Source: an uncultured Clostridia bacterium
Lineage (GTDB): Bacteria; Bacillota; Clostridia; Peptostreptococcales; Anaerovoracaceae
Assembly (NCBI GenBank): GCA_944386595.1
Contig: CALXBQ010000004.1
Coordinates: 1 to 46,296, forward strand
DNA: 46,296 bases
Reading direction: 5' to 3'
This document shows positions 7,101-14,957 of the stretch, one piece after another (the stretch's first letter is position 1; every line of letters begins with the position of its first letter). Under the pieces are notes generated by a model. It worked only from the letters and a program-made list of their open reading frames with translations, searched no databases and was not told where the DNA came from. The position numbers were made by a program, and so were the translations under genes.

Positions 7101-8174
7101 ATGGCAGGATCGCTCATCGAGCTCAGGAATATACATAAATCCTTTGAGGACACGGTTGTCCTGGAGGATTTCAATCTTACGGTAAACGAAAACGAGTTCA
7201 TAACGCTTCTCGGGCCGTCCGGGTGCGGCAAGACCACTACCCTCAGGATAGTGGGAGGCTTTGAGACCCCGGACAAAGGCAGCGTGTACTTTGAGGGAAA
7301 GGATATAACCGCAGTACCGCCGAATCAGAGGCATATAAACACGGTTTTTCAGAAGTACGCCCTGTTTCCCCACATGAACGTGGAGCAGAACATAGCCTTC
7401 GGCCTTAAGATAAGCGGAAAGACCGATCAGTACATTAAGGACAAGGTGGCGTACGCCCTGAACCTGGTAAACCTTAAAGGATATGAAAAGAGAAAGATAA
7501 CCCAGCTTTCGGGAGGACAGCAGCAGAGAATCGCCATGGCAAGAGCCATAGTGAACGAGCCTAAGGTGCTTCTCCTCGACGAGCCGCTGGGAGCTCTTGA
7601 CCTTAAACTGAGACAGGACATGGAGTACGAGCTCATAAGACTTAAAAACGAGCTGGGAATCACGTTCATATACGTTACCCACGACCAGGAGGAGGCGCTC
7701 ACCATGAGCGACAAGGTTGTGGTCATGAACAACGGTATAATTCAGCAGATGGGAACTCCGGAGCAGATATACAACGAACCGGAAAACGCCTTCGTGGCCG
7801 ACTTCATCGGAGACAGCAACATTATCGACGCCGTCATGGTGGAGGACAAGGTTGTAAGAATCTGCGACAGAATATTCCCGTGCATCGACACGGGCTTCGG
7901 CAACAACAGACCGGTGGACGTGGTCATAAGACCTGAGGATCTCATCATCGGAAAGCCGGGAGAGGGACAGCTTGACGGCGTTGTAAGCCATAACGTCTTC
8001 ATCGGCGTTCATTACGAGATGGAAATCGAGGCGGGAGGATTCACCTGGCTTGCCCAGAACACCACCAGCTACCCGGTGGGAACGGAGGTCAGCCTCTCTG
8101 TAATCCCTGAGAATATCCAGATAATGCACAAGCCTCAGAGGAAGGACGAGGAGGCCATAGAGATAGATGTCTAG
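7101..8174 (+). CDS. potA: Spermidine/putrescine ABC transporter ATP-binding protein
   Basis: The 357-residue ATPase that powers polyamine import. Walker A GPSGCGKTT at 38-46, Q-loop near FQKYALFPHMNV, ABC signature LSGGQQQR at 136-143, Walker B LLLDEP with D160/E161, then the switch His in VTHDQEEALT. Residues from about 240 onward form the TOBE regulatory domain typical of PotA (DVVIRPEDL). GGAAGGAG lies before the ATG. The last codons overlap potB by 8 bases. Length and domain order are normal. Related carriers import thiamine or iron, but the neighbouring PotD-type binding protein supports polyamines. Confidence 0.95.
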   Translation: MAGSLIELRNIHKSFEDTVVLEDFNLTVNENEFITLLGPSGCGKTTTLRIVGGFETPDKGSVYFEGKDITAVPPNQRHINTVFQKYALFPHMNVEQNIAFGLKISGKTDQYIKDKVAYALNLVNLKGYEKRKITQLSGGQQQRIAMARAIVNEPKVLLLDEPLGALDLKLRQDMEYELIRLKNELGITFIYVTHDQEEALTMSDKVVVMNNGIIQQMGTPEQIYNEPENAFVADFIGDSNIIDAVMVEDKVVRICDRIFPCIDTGFGNNRPVDVVIRPEDLIIGKPGEGQLDGVVSHNVFIGVHYEMEIEAGGFTWLAQNTTSYPVGTEVSLSVIPENIQIMHKPQRKDEEAIEIDV

Positions 8175-8979
8175 AAGATATTTTGCGTCGCCGTTCATAG
8201 TGTGGATTGCCGCAGGCACGGTGATTCCGCTCATTATGATTGCATACTACGGCTTTACGGACAGGTCGGGAGCTTTTACCATAGAGAATGTGGTTTCAAT
8301 AATGGGCGCCGAACACGCTCAGGCCCTGTGGCTTGCCCTTCTTCTTGCTCTTATAAGCACGGCCATATGCTTCGTCCTGGCATTTCCCCTTGCCCTCATA
8401 CTCAAAGACAGCAGGCTGGGAACCAAAGGCTTCATGATTTTCATATTCGTTCTGCCTATGTGGATGAACTTCCTCTTAAGAACCATGGCCTGGCAGGTGA
8501 TTTTAGAGCGGGGCGGAATTATAAACGGAATACTTACGGGACTCGGACTTCCGGCTCTCGATATAATAAATACGCCGGCGGCCATAGTTTTAGGTATGGT
8601 ATACGACTTCCTTCCGTTTATGGTTCTTCCTATATATAATACGGTGATGAAAATCGATAACAGCCTGATAGAAGCCGCATACGACCTGGGAGCGACTAAA
8701 GGAAAGGTACTGAGGAGCATAATCCTTCCTCTTTCCGTTCCGGGAATCGCAAGCGGCATCACCATGGTGTTCGTACCGGCCCTTACCACCTTCGTAATAT
8801 CCAATATGCTGGGCGGAGGAAAGATAAACCTCATAGGAAACATCATAGAGCAGGAATTCACCACCAGCTCCAACTGGAATCTGGGCTCGGGACTTTCCCT
8901 CGTCATGATGATATTCATAGTGCTGAGCATGGCTCTTCTCTCCAGGCTCGATAAGAACGGGGAGGCGAGTCTCATATGA
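8167..8979 (+). CDS. potB: Spermidine/putrescine ABC transporter permease PotB
   Basis: A 270-residue inner-membrane permease with six predicted membrane helices. The cytoplasmic coupling motif EAAYDLGATKGKVLRSIILP (about 170-190) is the EAA loop that docks on PotA. The start overlaps the end of potA by 8 bases and the stop overlaps potC by 4 (ATGA), so translation of all three is coupled. PotB forms the heterodimeric channel with PotC. Confidence 0.93.
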   Translation: MSRRYFASPFIVWIAAGTVIPLIMIAYYGFTDRSGAFTIENVVSIMGAEHAQALWLALLLALISTAICFVLAFPLALILKDSRLGTKGFMIFIFVLPMWMNFLLRTMAWQVILERGGIINGILTGLGLPALDIINTPAAIVLGMVYDFLPFMVLPIYNTVMKIDNSLIEAAYDLGATKGKVLRSIILPLSVPGIASGITMVFVPALTTFVISNMLGGGKINLIGNIIEQEFTTSSNWNLGSGLSLVMMIFIVLSMALLSRLDKNGEASLI

Positions 8980-9752
8980 AAAAATTCTTAAAAGGACTTT
9001 ACATAGCCATAATACTCCTGTTCCTGTATCTTCCTATCGGCGTGCTCATGGTGCTTTCCTTCAACGAGAGCAAATCCATGTCCATATGGACGGGATTTTC
9101 CACCAGATGGTACGAGGAGATGTTCTCCAACGAGATGATACTGGACGCGGTATGGAACACGTTCACCATAGCAATATGCGCCGCGGCCGCCTCCACCGTC
9201 ATAGGTGTTTTAGCCTGCCTGGGCATCAGCAGAATGAGGAGCAGGAGCCAGAAGGTCATAATGGCTTTCAACAACATACCTCTTCTCAACGCGGACATAG
9301 TTACGGGTATATCCCTTATGATGACATTTCTGGTTTTCGGAATTTCACTCAGCTGGGGAACGGTTCTTCTGTCCCATATAACCTTCTGCATACCGTACGT
9401 TATCCTGTCGGTTATGCCGAAGATAAAGCAGCTTTCGCCGAATATGTACGAGGCGGCTTTAGACCTTGGCGCAACGCCTGCCTACGCGTTCAGAAAGGTC
9501 ATACTTCCCGACCTGATGCCGGGAATAACTTCGGGATTTCTGCTTGCCTTCACCATGTCCGTTGACGATTTTGTCGTAACCCACTTTACGAGAGGGGCAG
9601 GAATCAACACCATATCGACACTCATATACAGCCAGGTAAAGGTTGGAATCAGGCCGACACTGTTCGCCCTGTCTACAGTTATATTCGTTATAGTTCTGGT
9701 GGTTCTGGTTATATCCAACGTGGTACAGAACAGGAAAGGAGCGAGAAATTGA
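8976..9752 (+). CDS. potC: Spermidine/putrescine ABC transporter permease PotC
   Basis: A 258-residue permease and partner of PotB, with six membrane helices. The EAA motif reads EAALDLGATPAYAFRKVILP (about 153-172), followed by the family segment FTMSVDDFVVTHF that is typical of PotC. It starts inside the potB stop and ends inside the TTG start of the binding protein gene, so spacing is 4-base overlaps on both sides. Confidence 0.93.
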   Translation: MKKFLKGLYIAIILLFLYLPIGVLMVLSFNESKSMSIWTGFSTRWYEEMFSNEMILDAVWNTFTIAICAAAASTVIGVLACLGISRMRSRSQKVIMAFNNIPLLNADIVTGISLMMTFLVFGISLSWGTVLLSHITFCIPYVILSVMPKIKQLSPNMYEAALDLGATPAYAFRKVILPDLMPGITSGFLLAFTMSVDDFVVTHFTRGAGINTISTLIYSQVKVGIRPTLFALSTVIFVIVLVVLVISNVVQNRKGARN

Positions 9753-10813
9753 AGAAGAAAATTGCTGCCGCCCTTGCGGCTCTCATGTGCCTTACCGCTG
9801 CGGCGGGCCTTTCTTCCTGCGGGGACAAAGGGGGCGAAAACGGCGAGGTAAGGGTTTACTGCTTCGGAGACTATATTGACACCGTCCTCATAGACGAGTT
9901 TGAGGAGGAGACGGGAATATCCGTGGTACTCGACACTTTTGATACCAACGAGGAGATGTATCCCGTAATTTCCAAGAATTCCGTAGACTACGACGTAATC
10001 TGCGCGTCCGACTACATGATTGAGAAGATGATAGGAGAGGGACTCCTTGCGGAGCTGAACAAGGACAACTTATCCAACCTTTCCAATATCGATTCCAAAT
10101 ACATGGAGATAGCTGCGGATTTTGACCCGGGGAACAAGTACAGCGTACCTCACACCTGGGGAACCATGGGAATCATGTACAACACCGCGGAGATTGAAAA
10201 GGGCTCCATAACCTCCTGGAACGACCTCTGGGACGAAAAGTACAAGGACCAGATAGTTATGCCCGACAGCTTAAGGGACACCATAGCAGTGGCTCTCAAG
10301 GCTAAGGGATATTCCATAAACACCATGGATGAAAGCGAGCTTTCCGAAGCGGTGGAATACCTTAAGGAGCAGAAGCCTCTCGTCTACAAGTACGCCAACG
10401 ATTCCGCAAGGGATATGGTAATAGGCGGCTCGGCCAACATTGCCGTAGTCTGGAACGGAGAAATTCTCTACAGCCAGGATCTCAATCCGGATCTGGATTT
10501 CGTGATTCCTGAGGAAGGAAGCGAGGAGTTCCTCGACATGTGGGCAGTTCCTGAGACCGCGAAGAACAAGGAAAACGCCGAAGCGTGGATAAACTTCATG
10601 CTTGAAAAGGAAAACGCCATAACCAATTACGAATACCTGACCTATTCCATTCCTAACACGGGCGTAATGGAAATGCTGGAAGGGGACGAGGACAAGCTTC
10701 AGTATCTGTTCCCTGCAGACGAGATACTGGCAAGATGCGAAATATTAAAGAGCCTTGGCGCTGAAGGCGACGACATGTACAGCAGCTACTGGAAGGAATT
10801 CAAGGCAGAATAA
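9749..10813 (+). CDS. potD: Spermidine/putrescine-binding lipoprotein PotD
   Basis: A 354-residue extracellular solute-binding lipoprotein that captures polyamines for PotABC. It opens with a lysine-rich signal peptide and a lipobox LSSC (residues 21-24), so C24 is lipidated and the protein is anchored to the outer face of the membrane. The family features include VRVYCFGDYID at the mature N terminus, YDVICASDYMIEKM and VPHTWGTMGIMYN. The start codon is TTG, overlapping the potC stop (TTGA). GAAAGGAG lies just upstream. Length is normal for PotD. Confidence 0.95.
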   Translation: MKKKIAAALAALMCLTAAAGLSSCGDKGGENGEVRVYCFGDYIDTVLIDEFEEETGISVVLDTFDTNEEMYPVISKNSVDYDVICASDYMIEKMIGEGLLAELNKDNLSNLSNIDSKYMEIAADFDPGNKYSVPHTWGTMGIMYNTAEIEKGSITSWNDLWDEKYKDQIVMPDSLRDTIAVALKAKGYSINTMDESELSEAVEYLKEQKPLVYKYANDSARDMVIGGSANIAVVWNGEILYSQDLNPDLDFVIPEEGSEEFLDMWAVPETAKNKENAEAWINFMLEKENAITNYEYLTYSIPNTGVMEMLEGDEDKLQYLFPADEILARCEILKSLGAEGDDMYSSYWKEFKAE

Positions 10814-10815
10814 AA

Positions 10816-11664
10816 ATGCTCGGATACGTTACGATGGAGCGGGGCGAGCTTAAGGTACGGGAAATGGACGTGTACCAGGGATATTACTGCGGCATCTGCA
10901 AGTCCATAGGAAGAAGGTACGGGCAGATACCGAGACTTTCCCTAAGCTACGACGCGGTATTTCTCGCCCTTGTTCTCGGGTCTTTGGAATCAGATGAGAA
11001 GGAAACCCTCGAGCCGGAGCATTGCATAGCCCACCCCGTCATGAAAAAGCCGGTAATCCGAAACTGCGCCGCCATAGATTACGCAGCCGACGTGATGCTT
11101 ATTCTCGCGTACCATAAGTTCGACGACGACAGAAGGGACGAGAGAAAGCTTACCGGTTATGCTGGATGCGCGGCTCTTTCCCGCGCCTACGGAAAGCTTA
11201 AAAAGAAGTATCCCGAAATGTGCCGCGGTGTACGTGAGGCTCTCGAAAGGCTGGGAGAGGCCGAAAGCAGGCATTCGGGGAGCCTCGACGAGACGGCTGA
11301 CGCCTTTGCGGACATTATGGAGCTGATCTTCACGGGATATACCGTCGACCCTTTAAACAAAAGGGTGCTGTCGGAGCTTTCAAGGGCTCTGGGACGCTGG
11401 ATCTACGTCATAGACGCCCTTGATGATTACGAGAAGGACAAAGAGGCCCACACATACAATCCATTTATTTATCGCAAGAACTCCATTGCAGGAGCCGGAG
11501 ATATATTGTATAATTATCTGGCGGATGCGGTCAACGCCGTCGATCTCCTCGACATAAGGCGAAACCGCGGAATAATCGAGAACATAGTACTCCTGGGTCT
11601 CAGACGGAGAACCGAAGAGGTACTTGAAGAAAGGAACCTTTCAATAGATGAGCAATCCATATGA
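10816..11664 (+). CDS. DUF5685 family protein
   Basis: A 282-residue protein I assign to DUF5685, a family without known function. Hallmarks are the opening LGYVTMERGELKVREMDVYQGYYCGICKSIG with a CxxC pair near residues 30-33, LSYDAVFLALVLGSL, the conserved CIAHPVMKKP segment (about 74-83), and WIYVIDALDDYEKD (about 196-209), which has an Asp-rich pattern. Mostly helical. It begins two bases after potD and its 3' end overlaps the J-domain gene by 17 bases, so it is part of the same transcript. DUF5685 next to a dnaJ-like gene is a recurrent clostridial pair, suggesting a shared task in folding or assembly (inference). Confidence 0.7.
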   Translation: MLGYVTMERGELKVREMDVYQGYYCGICKSIGRRYGQIPRLSLSYDAVFLALVLGSLESDEKETLEPEHCIAHPVMKKPVIRNCAAIDYAADVMLILAYHKFDDDRRDERKLTGYAGCAALSRAYGKLKKKYPEMCRGVREALERLGEAESRHSGSLDETADAFADIMELIFTGYTVDPLNKRVLSELSRALGRWIYVIDALDDYEKDKEAHTYNPFIYRKNSIAGAGDILYNYLADAVNAVDLLDIRRNRGIIENIVLLGLRRRTEEVLEERNLSIDEQSI

Positions 11665-12265
11665 AGTGCTGGGAATTAAGCCCGGCGCCAGCGAAGCGGA
11701 AGTGAAGGCCGCATATAAGGCTCTGGTGAAGAAGTATCATCCCGATAAATACCAGAATAACCCTCTTGCCGACCTTGCGGAGGAAAAGCTTCAGGAGATA
11801 AACGAGGCCTATGACCAGATAATGAAGAGCATGCAGTCAGGCGGTTCCTCCGGATATTCCTACGGAGGGGGAAACAGCGGCTCATACTCCTACGGGGGAG
11901 GAACCTCTTCAGGAGGCGGAACCACGGGATTTTACGCCGTGAGACAGGCCATAGACAGAGGGGACATAATGGGGGCGGAGCAGATGCTCATAAACTCGCC
12001 GAACAGAAATGCGGAGTGGTATTTCCTGAGCGGTATAGTTTCCTATAAGAAGGGTTGGATAGACGATGCCATGAGCAACGTCCGCCAGGCCATAGACATG
12101 GATCCCAATAACCTGGAATACCGTCAGGTTTATCAGCAGATGACCGGCGCTGGAGCCATGTACAGGAACAGGTCGGCTGCGGGAGGATATAACTCTTCCG
12201 GCGATGCCTGCGCCCAGTGTCTGACGTGCTACCTCTGTTCCAGCTGCATTTCACCTTGCTGGTAG
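11648..12265 (+). CDS. J-domain (DnaJ-like) protein with Cys-rich tail
   Basis: A 205-residue co-chaperone-like protein. The J domain is at 2-60 (NPYEVLGIKPGASEAEVKAA) with the HPD motif in KKYHPDK that stimulates DnaK ATPase. A Gly/Ser/Tyr-rich linker covers about 62-92. Residues 95-160 resemble tetratricopeptide-like helices (WYFLSGIVSYKKGWIDDAM). The C terminus carries six Cys in CAQCLTCYLCSSCISPC, a possible metal site or palmitate-like anchor. It is not the main DnaJ, since the G/F and zinc-finger domains are absent. It ends the pot operon and overlaps the DUF5685 gene. Confidence 0.85.
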   Translation: MSNPYEVLGIKPGASEAEVKAAYKALVKKYHPDKYQNNPLADLAEEKLQEINEAYDQIMKSMQSGGSSGYSYGGGNSGSYSYGGGTSSGGGTTGFYAVRQAIDRGDIMGAEQMLINSPNRNAEWYFLSGIVSYKKGWIDDAMSNVRQAIDMDPNNLEYRQVYQQMTGAGAMYRNRSAAGGYNSSGDACAQCLTCYLCSSCISPCW

Positions 12266-12291
12266 AGAAACTCAATATTCATATGTTATAG

Positions 12292-12326
12292 AACCCGGAG
12301 ATCAGTGGAATCTTCGGGTTTTTATA
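12292..12326 (+). terminator. Intrinsic terminator of the pot operon
   Basis: AACCCGGAGAT (12292-12302) pairs with ATCTTCGGGTT (12310-12320) with one non-Watson-Crick pair, followed by a T-tract to 12323. Confidence 0.85.
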
Positions 12327-12334
12327 TTTTAGGG

Positions 12335-12364
12335 TTACATATGAGCCCGCTTTTATGTTATAAT
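12335..12364 (+). promoter_or_regulatory. Promoter of the carD operon
   Basis: TTACAT at 12335-12340, an 18-base spacer and TATAAT at 12359-12364. A leader of roughly 110 bases follows; I see no known riboswitch in it. Confidence 0.6.
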
Positions 12365-12482
12365 AGAGACAGTAAATTTTTTATTATATCAGTTAAGTAC
12401 TCATAAAGCAAGAGAAAAATTGCAGGTCTGACATTAAGAAGAGTCTGAGCCATAATATTACAGAAAGGAGCCGAGTATTAAA

Positions 12483-12992
12483 ATGTATCATATAGACGAA
12501 CTGGTCATGTATGGCGGAACCGGGGTATGCAGAGTGGCGGATATAGGTCATCCTGATTTCGTGCCCGATGAAGATCGTCTATACTATTTTCTTGATCCCG
12601 TTTATCAGAACGGAATAATCTACGCGCCTACGGATAACGACAGGGTGTTTATGAGACCGGTGCTTTCTGCCGAAGAGGTTCAGGCTTTGATAGAGGAGAT
12701 TCCGGGCCTTGCGGTCGTATCCTACAGAGGTGGCAGCATGCAGCAGCTTTCCCAGCGCTATCAGAACGTACTGGATACCCACAGCTGCATCGACATGCTT
12801 CAGATGGCGAAATCCATCTACCTTAAGATGCTGGACGCGCTGAGCCATAACAAGAAGCTGGGTCAGATAGACAAGAGATTTATGAAGAGAGCGGAAGATC
12901 TTCTTTACGGAGAGTTCGCGGTGGCTCTCAATAAAAGCAGGGACGACGTTGAGGAATACGTCCACAGGAAGATGACGGAGAATTTATCGTAA
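12483..12992 (+). CDS. CarD family transcription factor
   Basis: A 169-residue CarD/CdnL-type protein, which binds the RNA polymerase beta subunit and stabilises open promoter complexes. The N-terminal Tudor-like RNA-polymerase-interaction domain covers about 1-60 (YHIDELVMYGGTGVCRVADI, then YYFLDPV and IIYAPTDND), and the helical C-terminal domain about 65-165. AGGAG lies before the ATG. The following gene is 12 bases downstream, so it heads a three-gene operon with an alpha/beta hydrolase and a flavodoxin-ferredoxin protein. Confidence 0.9.
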   Translation: MYHIDELVMYGGTGVCRVADIGHPDFVPDEDRLYYFLDPVYQNGIIYAPTDNDRVFMRPVLSAEEVQALIEEIPGLAVVSYRGGSMQQLSQRYQNVLDTHSCIDMLQMAKSIYLKMLDALSHNKKLGQIDKRFMKRAEDLLYGEFAVALNKSRDDVEEYVHRKMTENLS

Positions 12993-13004
12993 GGAGAAGA
13001 ACCG

Positions 13005-13832
13005 TTGAAAAAAACAGACGGAAAACGGAAAAAGTCCGTAAAGGCGGCGAAGGTTCTGGCTTTCTCGGCGGCGGCTTTGAAGATACTGGAGACGGCATCG
13101 AGAGAGCTTAACTATCTCACGTTTAAGGCAGCGCCCAAGGCATCTCTGACAAAGGGCGCGGCGGAGCCTGAGCCCCTGAAGCACGGAAACGTTTCAGGGT
13201 ACTGTACGGGAGACAGAAACGCCGAAAGGGCGATTCTCATTTTCGGCGGCTCCTTTGATACCGCATACAACACCGTAGTGAAATACGGGAAGCTTTTCCC
13301 GGACTGCTTCGTCTGCGCCTTCGATTATTACGGCTGCGGGAAAAGCGGCGGAAAGATGAGGCTTGCCACCATGAAGATGACCGCAGAGGATGCGGCTGAT
13401 GCGGTTTTAAGCATGTTTCCGGCAGATAAGGTAACCGTAATGGGTTACAGCTACGGCTGCGGAATGGCTGCATATCTGGCGTCCCAGAAAGAAGTGGGCA
13501 GGCTGATACTTGTAGCCGGATACAGAGATTCGGCAGATCTTTACAATATATACACTCCGGTTTTCTATGGGCCTTTTAAAATGATAATATCCCAGAATAT
13601 AGACGTAAAATCATATGCGGGAGATTGCAGGTGCCAGGCATTTATCATAGGTTCGAGGAAGGACCGTCAGCTGGGGAAGAGGATTCAGCAGGGGCTGGCA
13701 AAATATTTTCCCCGCTGCGATCTGAGGATTTTTGACGGCATAGGTCACAGATACTATTTCCGCGATGAAAGGGTTATACGATACATAAGAAGTATTATTG
13801 GAGGAGATTACGATGATCATCGAACGAGTTGA
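13005..13832 (+). CDS. Alpha/beta hydrolase
   Basis: A 275-residue alpha/beta-hydrolase-fold protein. Residues 70-78 (LIFGGSFDT) form the strand and oxyanion region, GYSYGCG holds the nucleophile Ser (about 148), GSRKDRQ the likely acid position, and DGIGHRYYF the catalytic His. The first 45 residues are Lys/Arg-rich and may form a peripheral helix. The start is TTG at 13005, with AAGGAGAAG 5-13 bases upstream. Its last codons overlap the next gene. Substrate unknown; the family includes serine aminopeptidase- and lipase-like enzymes. Confidence 0.8.
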   Translation: MKKTDGKRKKSVKAAKVLAFSAAALKILETASRELNYLTFKAAPKASLTKGAAEPEPLKHGNVSGYCTGDRNAERAILIFGGSFDTAYNTVVKYGKLFPDCFVCAFDYYGCGKSGGKMRLATMKMTAEDAADAVLSMFPADKVTVMGYSYGCGMAAYLASQKEVGRLILVAGYRDSADLYNIYTPVFYGPFKMIISQNIDVKSYAGDCRCQAFIIGSRKDRQLGKRIQQGLAKYFPRCDLRIFDGIGHRYYFRDERVIRYIRSIIGGDYDDHRTS

Positions 13833-14691
13833 AGCGCTGTATTTCAGCCCGACCGGTAATGTGAAAAAGGTATGCGAAACCATAGGCAGGGAGATAGCGG
13901 ACAGAATGGGGGCAGAGTACAGCTCATTCGATTTTACACTTTCGGATAAGAGAGGAGTCCTCAAGGACTACGGAGCAGGCGATCTGATAGTTCTGGGAGT
14001 TCCCGTATATGCCGGAAGAGTCCCGAATAAGATAAGGCCCTTCATATGCGACTATATTAAGGGAAACAACACCAAGATAATCCCCGTGTGCTGCTTCGGC
14101 AACAGGAGCTTCGGCGACACACTGACGGAGATGCGGGATTTTGCCATAGAGAATAATTTCATTCCGGTGGCTGCCGCGGCAGTTGTAAGCGAACACGCTT
14201 TTACCGTGGAACTTGCAAAGGGGAGACCTGACGACAGGGACATGGAAGAGGTGAAAGGATTCGCATCCCGTGCTGCAGATATGCTCATTGCTGCTGAGGA
14301 CGATGAGTTCAGCGCTCTGGTCAATACAGGCTACAGAAAAGGAGATATAAGCTGTTACTATAACGCTCTGTTTCTTCCGGGAAGCAGCCCGGCGGGCGCG
14401 TACTATCAGCCTCTCAGAGCTGACGGAAAGCCTGCTCAGTTTCTTAAGGCAAAACCGAAAACCGATGAGGAGCTTTGCAATAAGTGCGGCGTCTGCGCCG
14501 AAGTATGCCCCATGGGTTCCATAAGCAGGACGGACTTTTCAGAGGTGACGGGCACCTGCATCAAATGCCACGCGTGTGTGAGGCACTGTCATGCGGGAGC
14601 AAAATTCTTCGATGATGAAGATTTCGTATCCCACAGGCAGATGCTCGAAGATAATTTTAAGAGCAGAAAAGAAAACTTTTTCTTCATGTAA
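13813..14691 (+). CDS. EFR1-type ferredoxin: flavodoxin-like domain plus two 4Fe-4S clusters
   Basis: A 292-residue redox protein. The N-terminal half is flavodoxin-like (VEALYFSPTGNVKKVCETI with the phosphate loop SPTGNV; later GVPVYAGRVP and CCFGNRSFGDTL). The C-terminal part carries two 4Fe-4S motifs: C222, C225, C228, C232 in CNKCGVCAEVCP, and C249, C252, C255, C259 in CIKCHACVRHC. It can move electrons between FMN and clusters; the partner is unknown. ATG 13813 is chosen because GGAGGAG is right upstream; the gene overlaps the hydrolase end by 20 bases. Probably cytoplasmic. Confidence 0.88.
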   Translation: MIIERVEALYFSPTGNVKKVCETIGREIADRMGAEYSSFDFTLSDKRGVLKDYGAGDLIVLGVPVYAGRVPNKIRPFICDYIKGNNTKIIPVCCFGNRSFGDTLTEMRDFAIENNFIPVAAAAVVSEHAFTVELAKGRPDDRDMEEVKGFASRAADMLIAAEDDEFSALVNTGYRKGDISCYYNALFLPGSSPAGAYYQPLRADGKPAQFLKAKPKTDEELCNKCGVCAEVCPMGSISRTDFSEVTGTCIKCHACVRHCHAGAKFFDDEDFVSHRQMLEDNFKSRKENFFFM

Positions 14692-14702
14692 ATACGGTAA
14701 AG

Positions 14703-14746
14703 AAACGGGATATGAACGACCGGCCGAAGGCGTTCATATCCCGTTT
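14703..14746 (+). terminator. Terminator after the ferredoxin gene
   Basis: Perfect 16-bp stem (14703-14718 with 14731-14746; arm AAACGGGATATGAACG), 12-base loop. The T-rich end of the stem runs straight into the 10-bp tandem repeats. Confidence 0.85.
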
Positions 14747-14790
14747 TAATCTCGTTTAATCTCGTTTAATCTCGTTTAATCTCGTTTAAT
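14741..14790 (+). repeat. 10-bp tandem repeat, CTCGTTTAAT
   Basis: Four exact copies at 14751-14760, 14761-14770, 14771-14780 and 14781-14790, preceded by a degenerate copy (CCGTTTTAAT, 14741-14750) that is part of the terminator stem. Likely grown by replication slippage. Confidence 0.9.
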
Positions 14791-14869
14791 TTTTTGAAAT
14801 CCGAACGACAAAAATTTATTAGGTTATATGGCTTCAAAGAGGCGTTTTTTAAGCTTATTTCGTTAGAGA

Positions 14870-14885
14870 ATTAAATTAATTTAAT
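14870..14885. promoter_or_regulatory. AT-only palindrome upstream of the amino acid permease
   Basis: ATTAAATTAATTTAAT is a perfect 16-bp palindrome 72 bases upstream of the permease start. It could be an operator, or a chance product of AT-rich sequence. No clear -35/-10 pair was found in this gap. Confidence 0.35.
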
Positions 14886-14957
14886 CGTCGGTGGCGTACT
14901 TTTTGCTTAGTGTAATGTCAATAGGTTTATTTCCCTGCTGTTTGATAGGAGGAAAAA

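Noticed and set aside
7083-8234. Long minus-strand open frame of 383 codons over potA
   Set aside because: It is an antisense shadow of an unquestionable ATPase gene and has no family resemblance.
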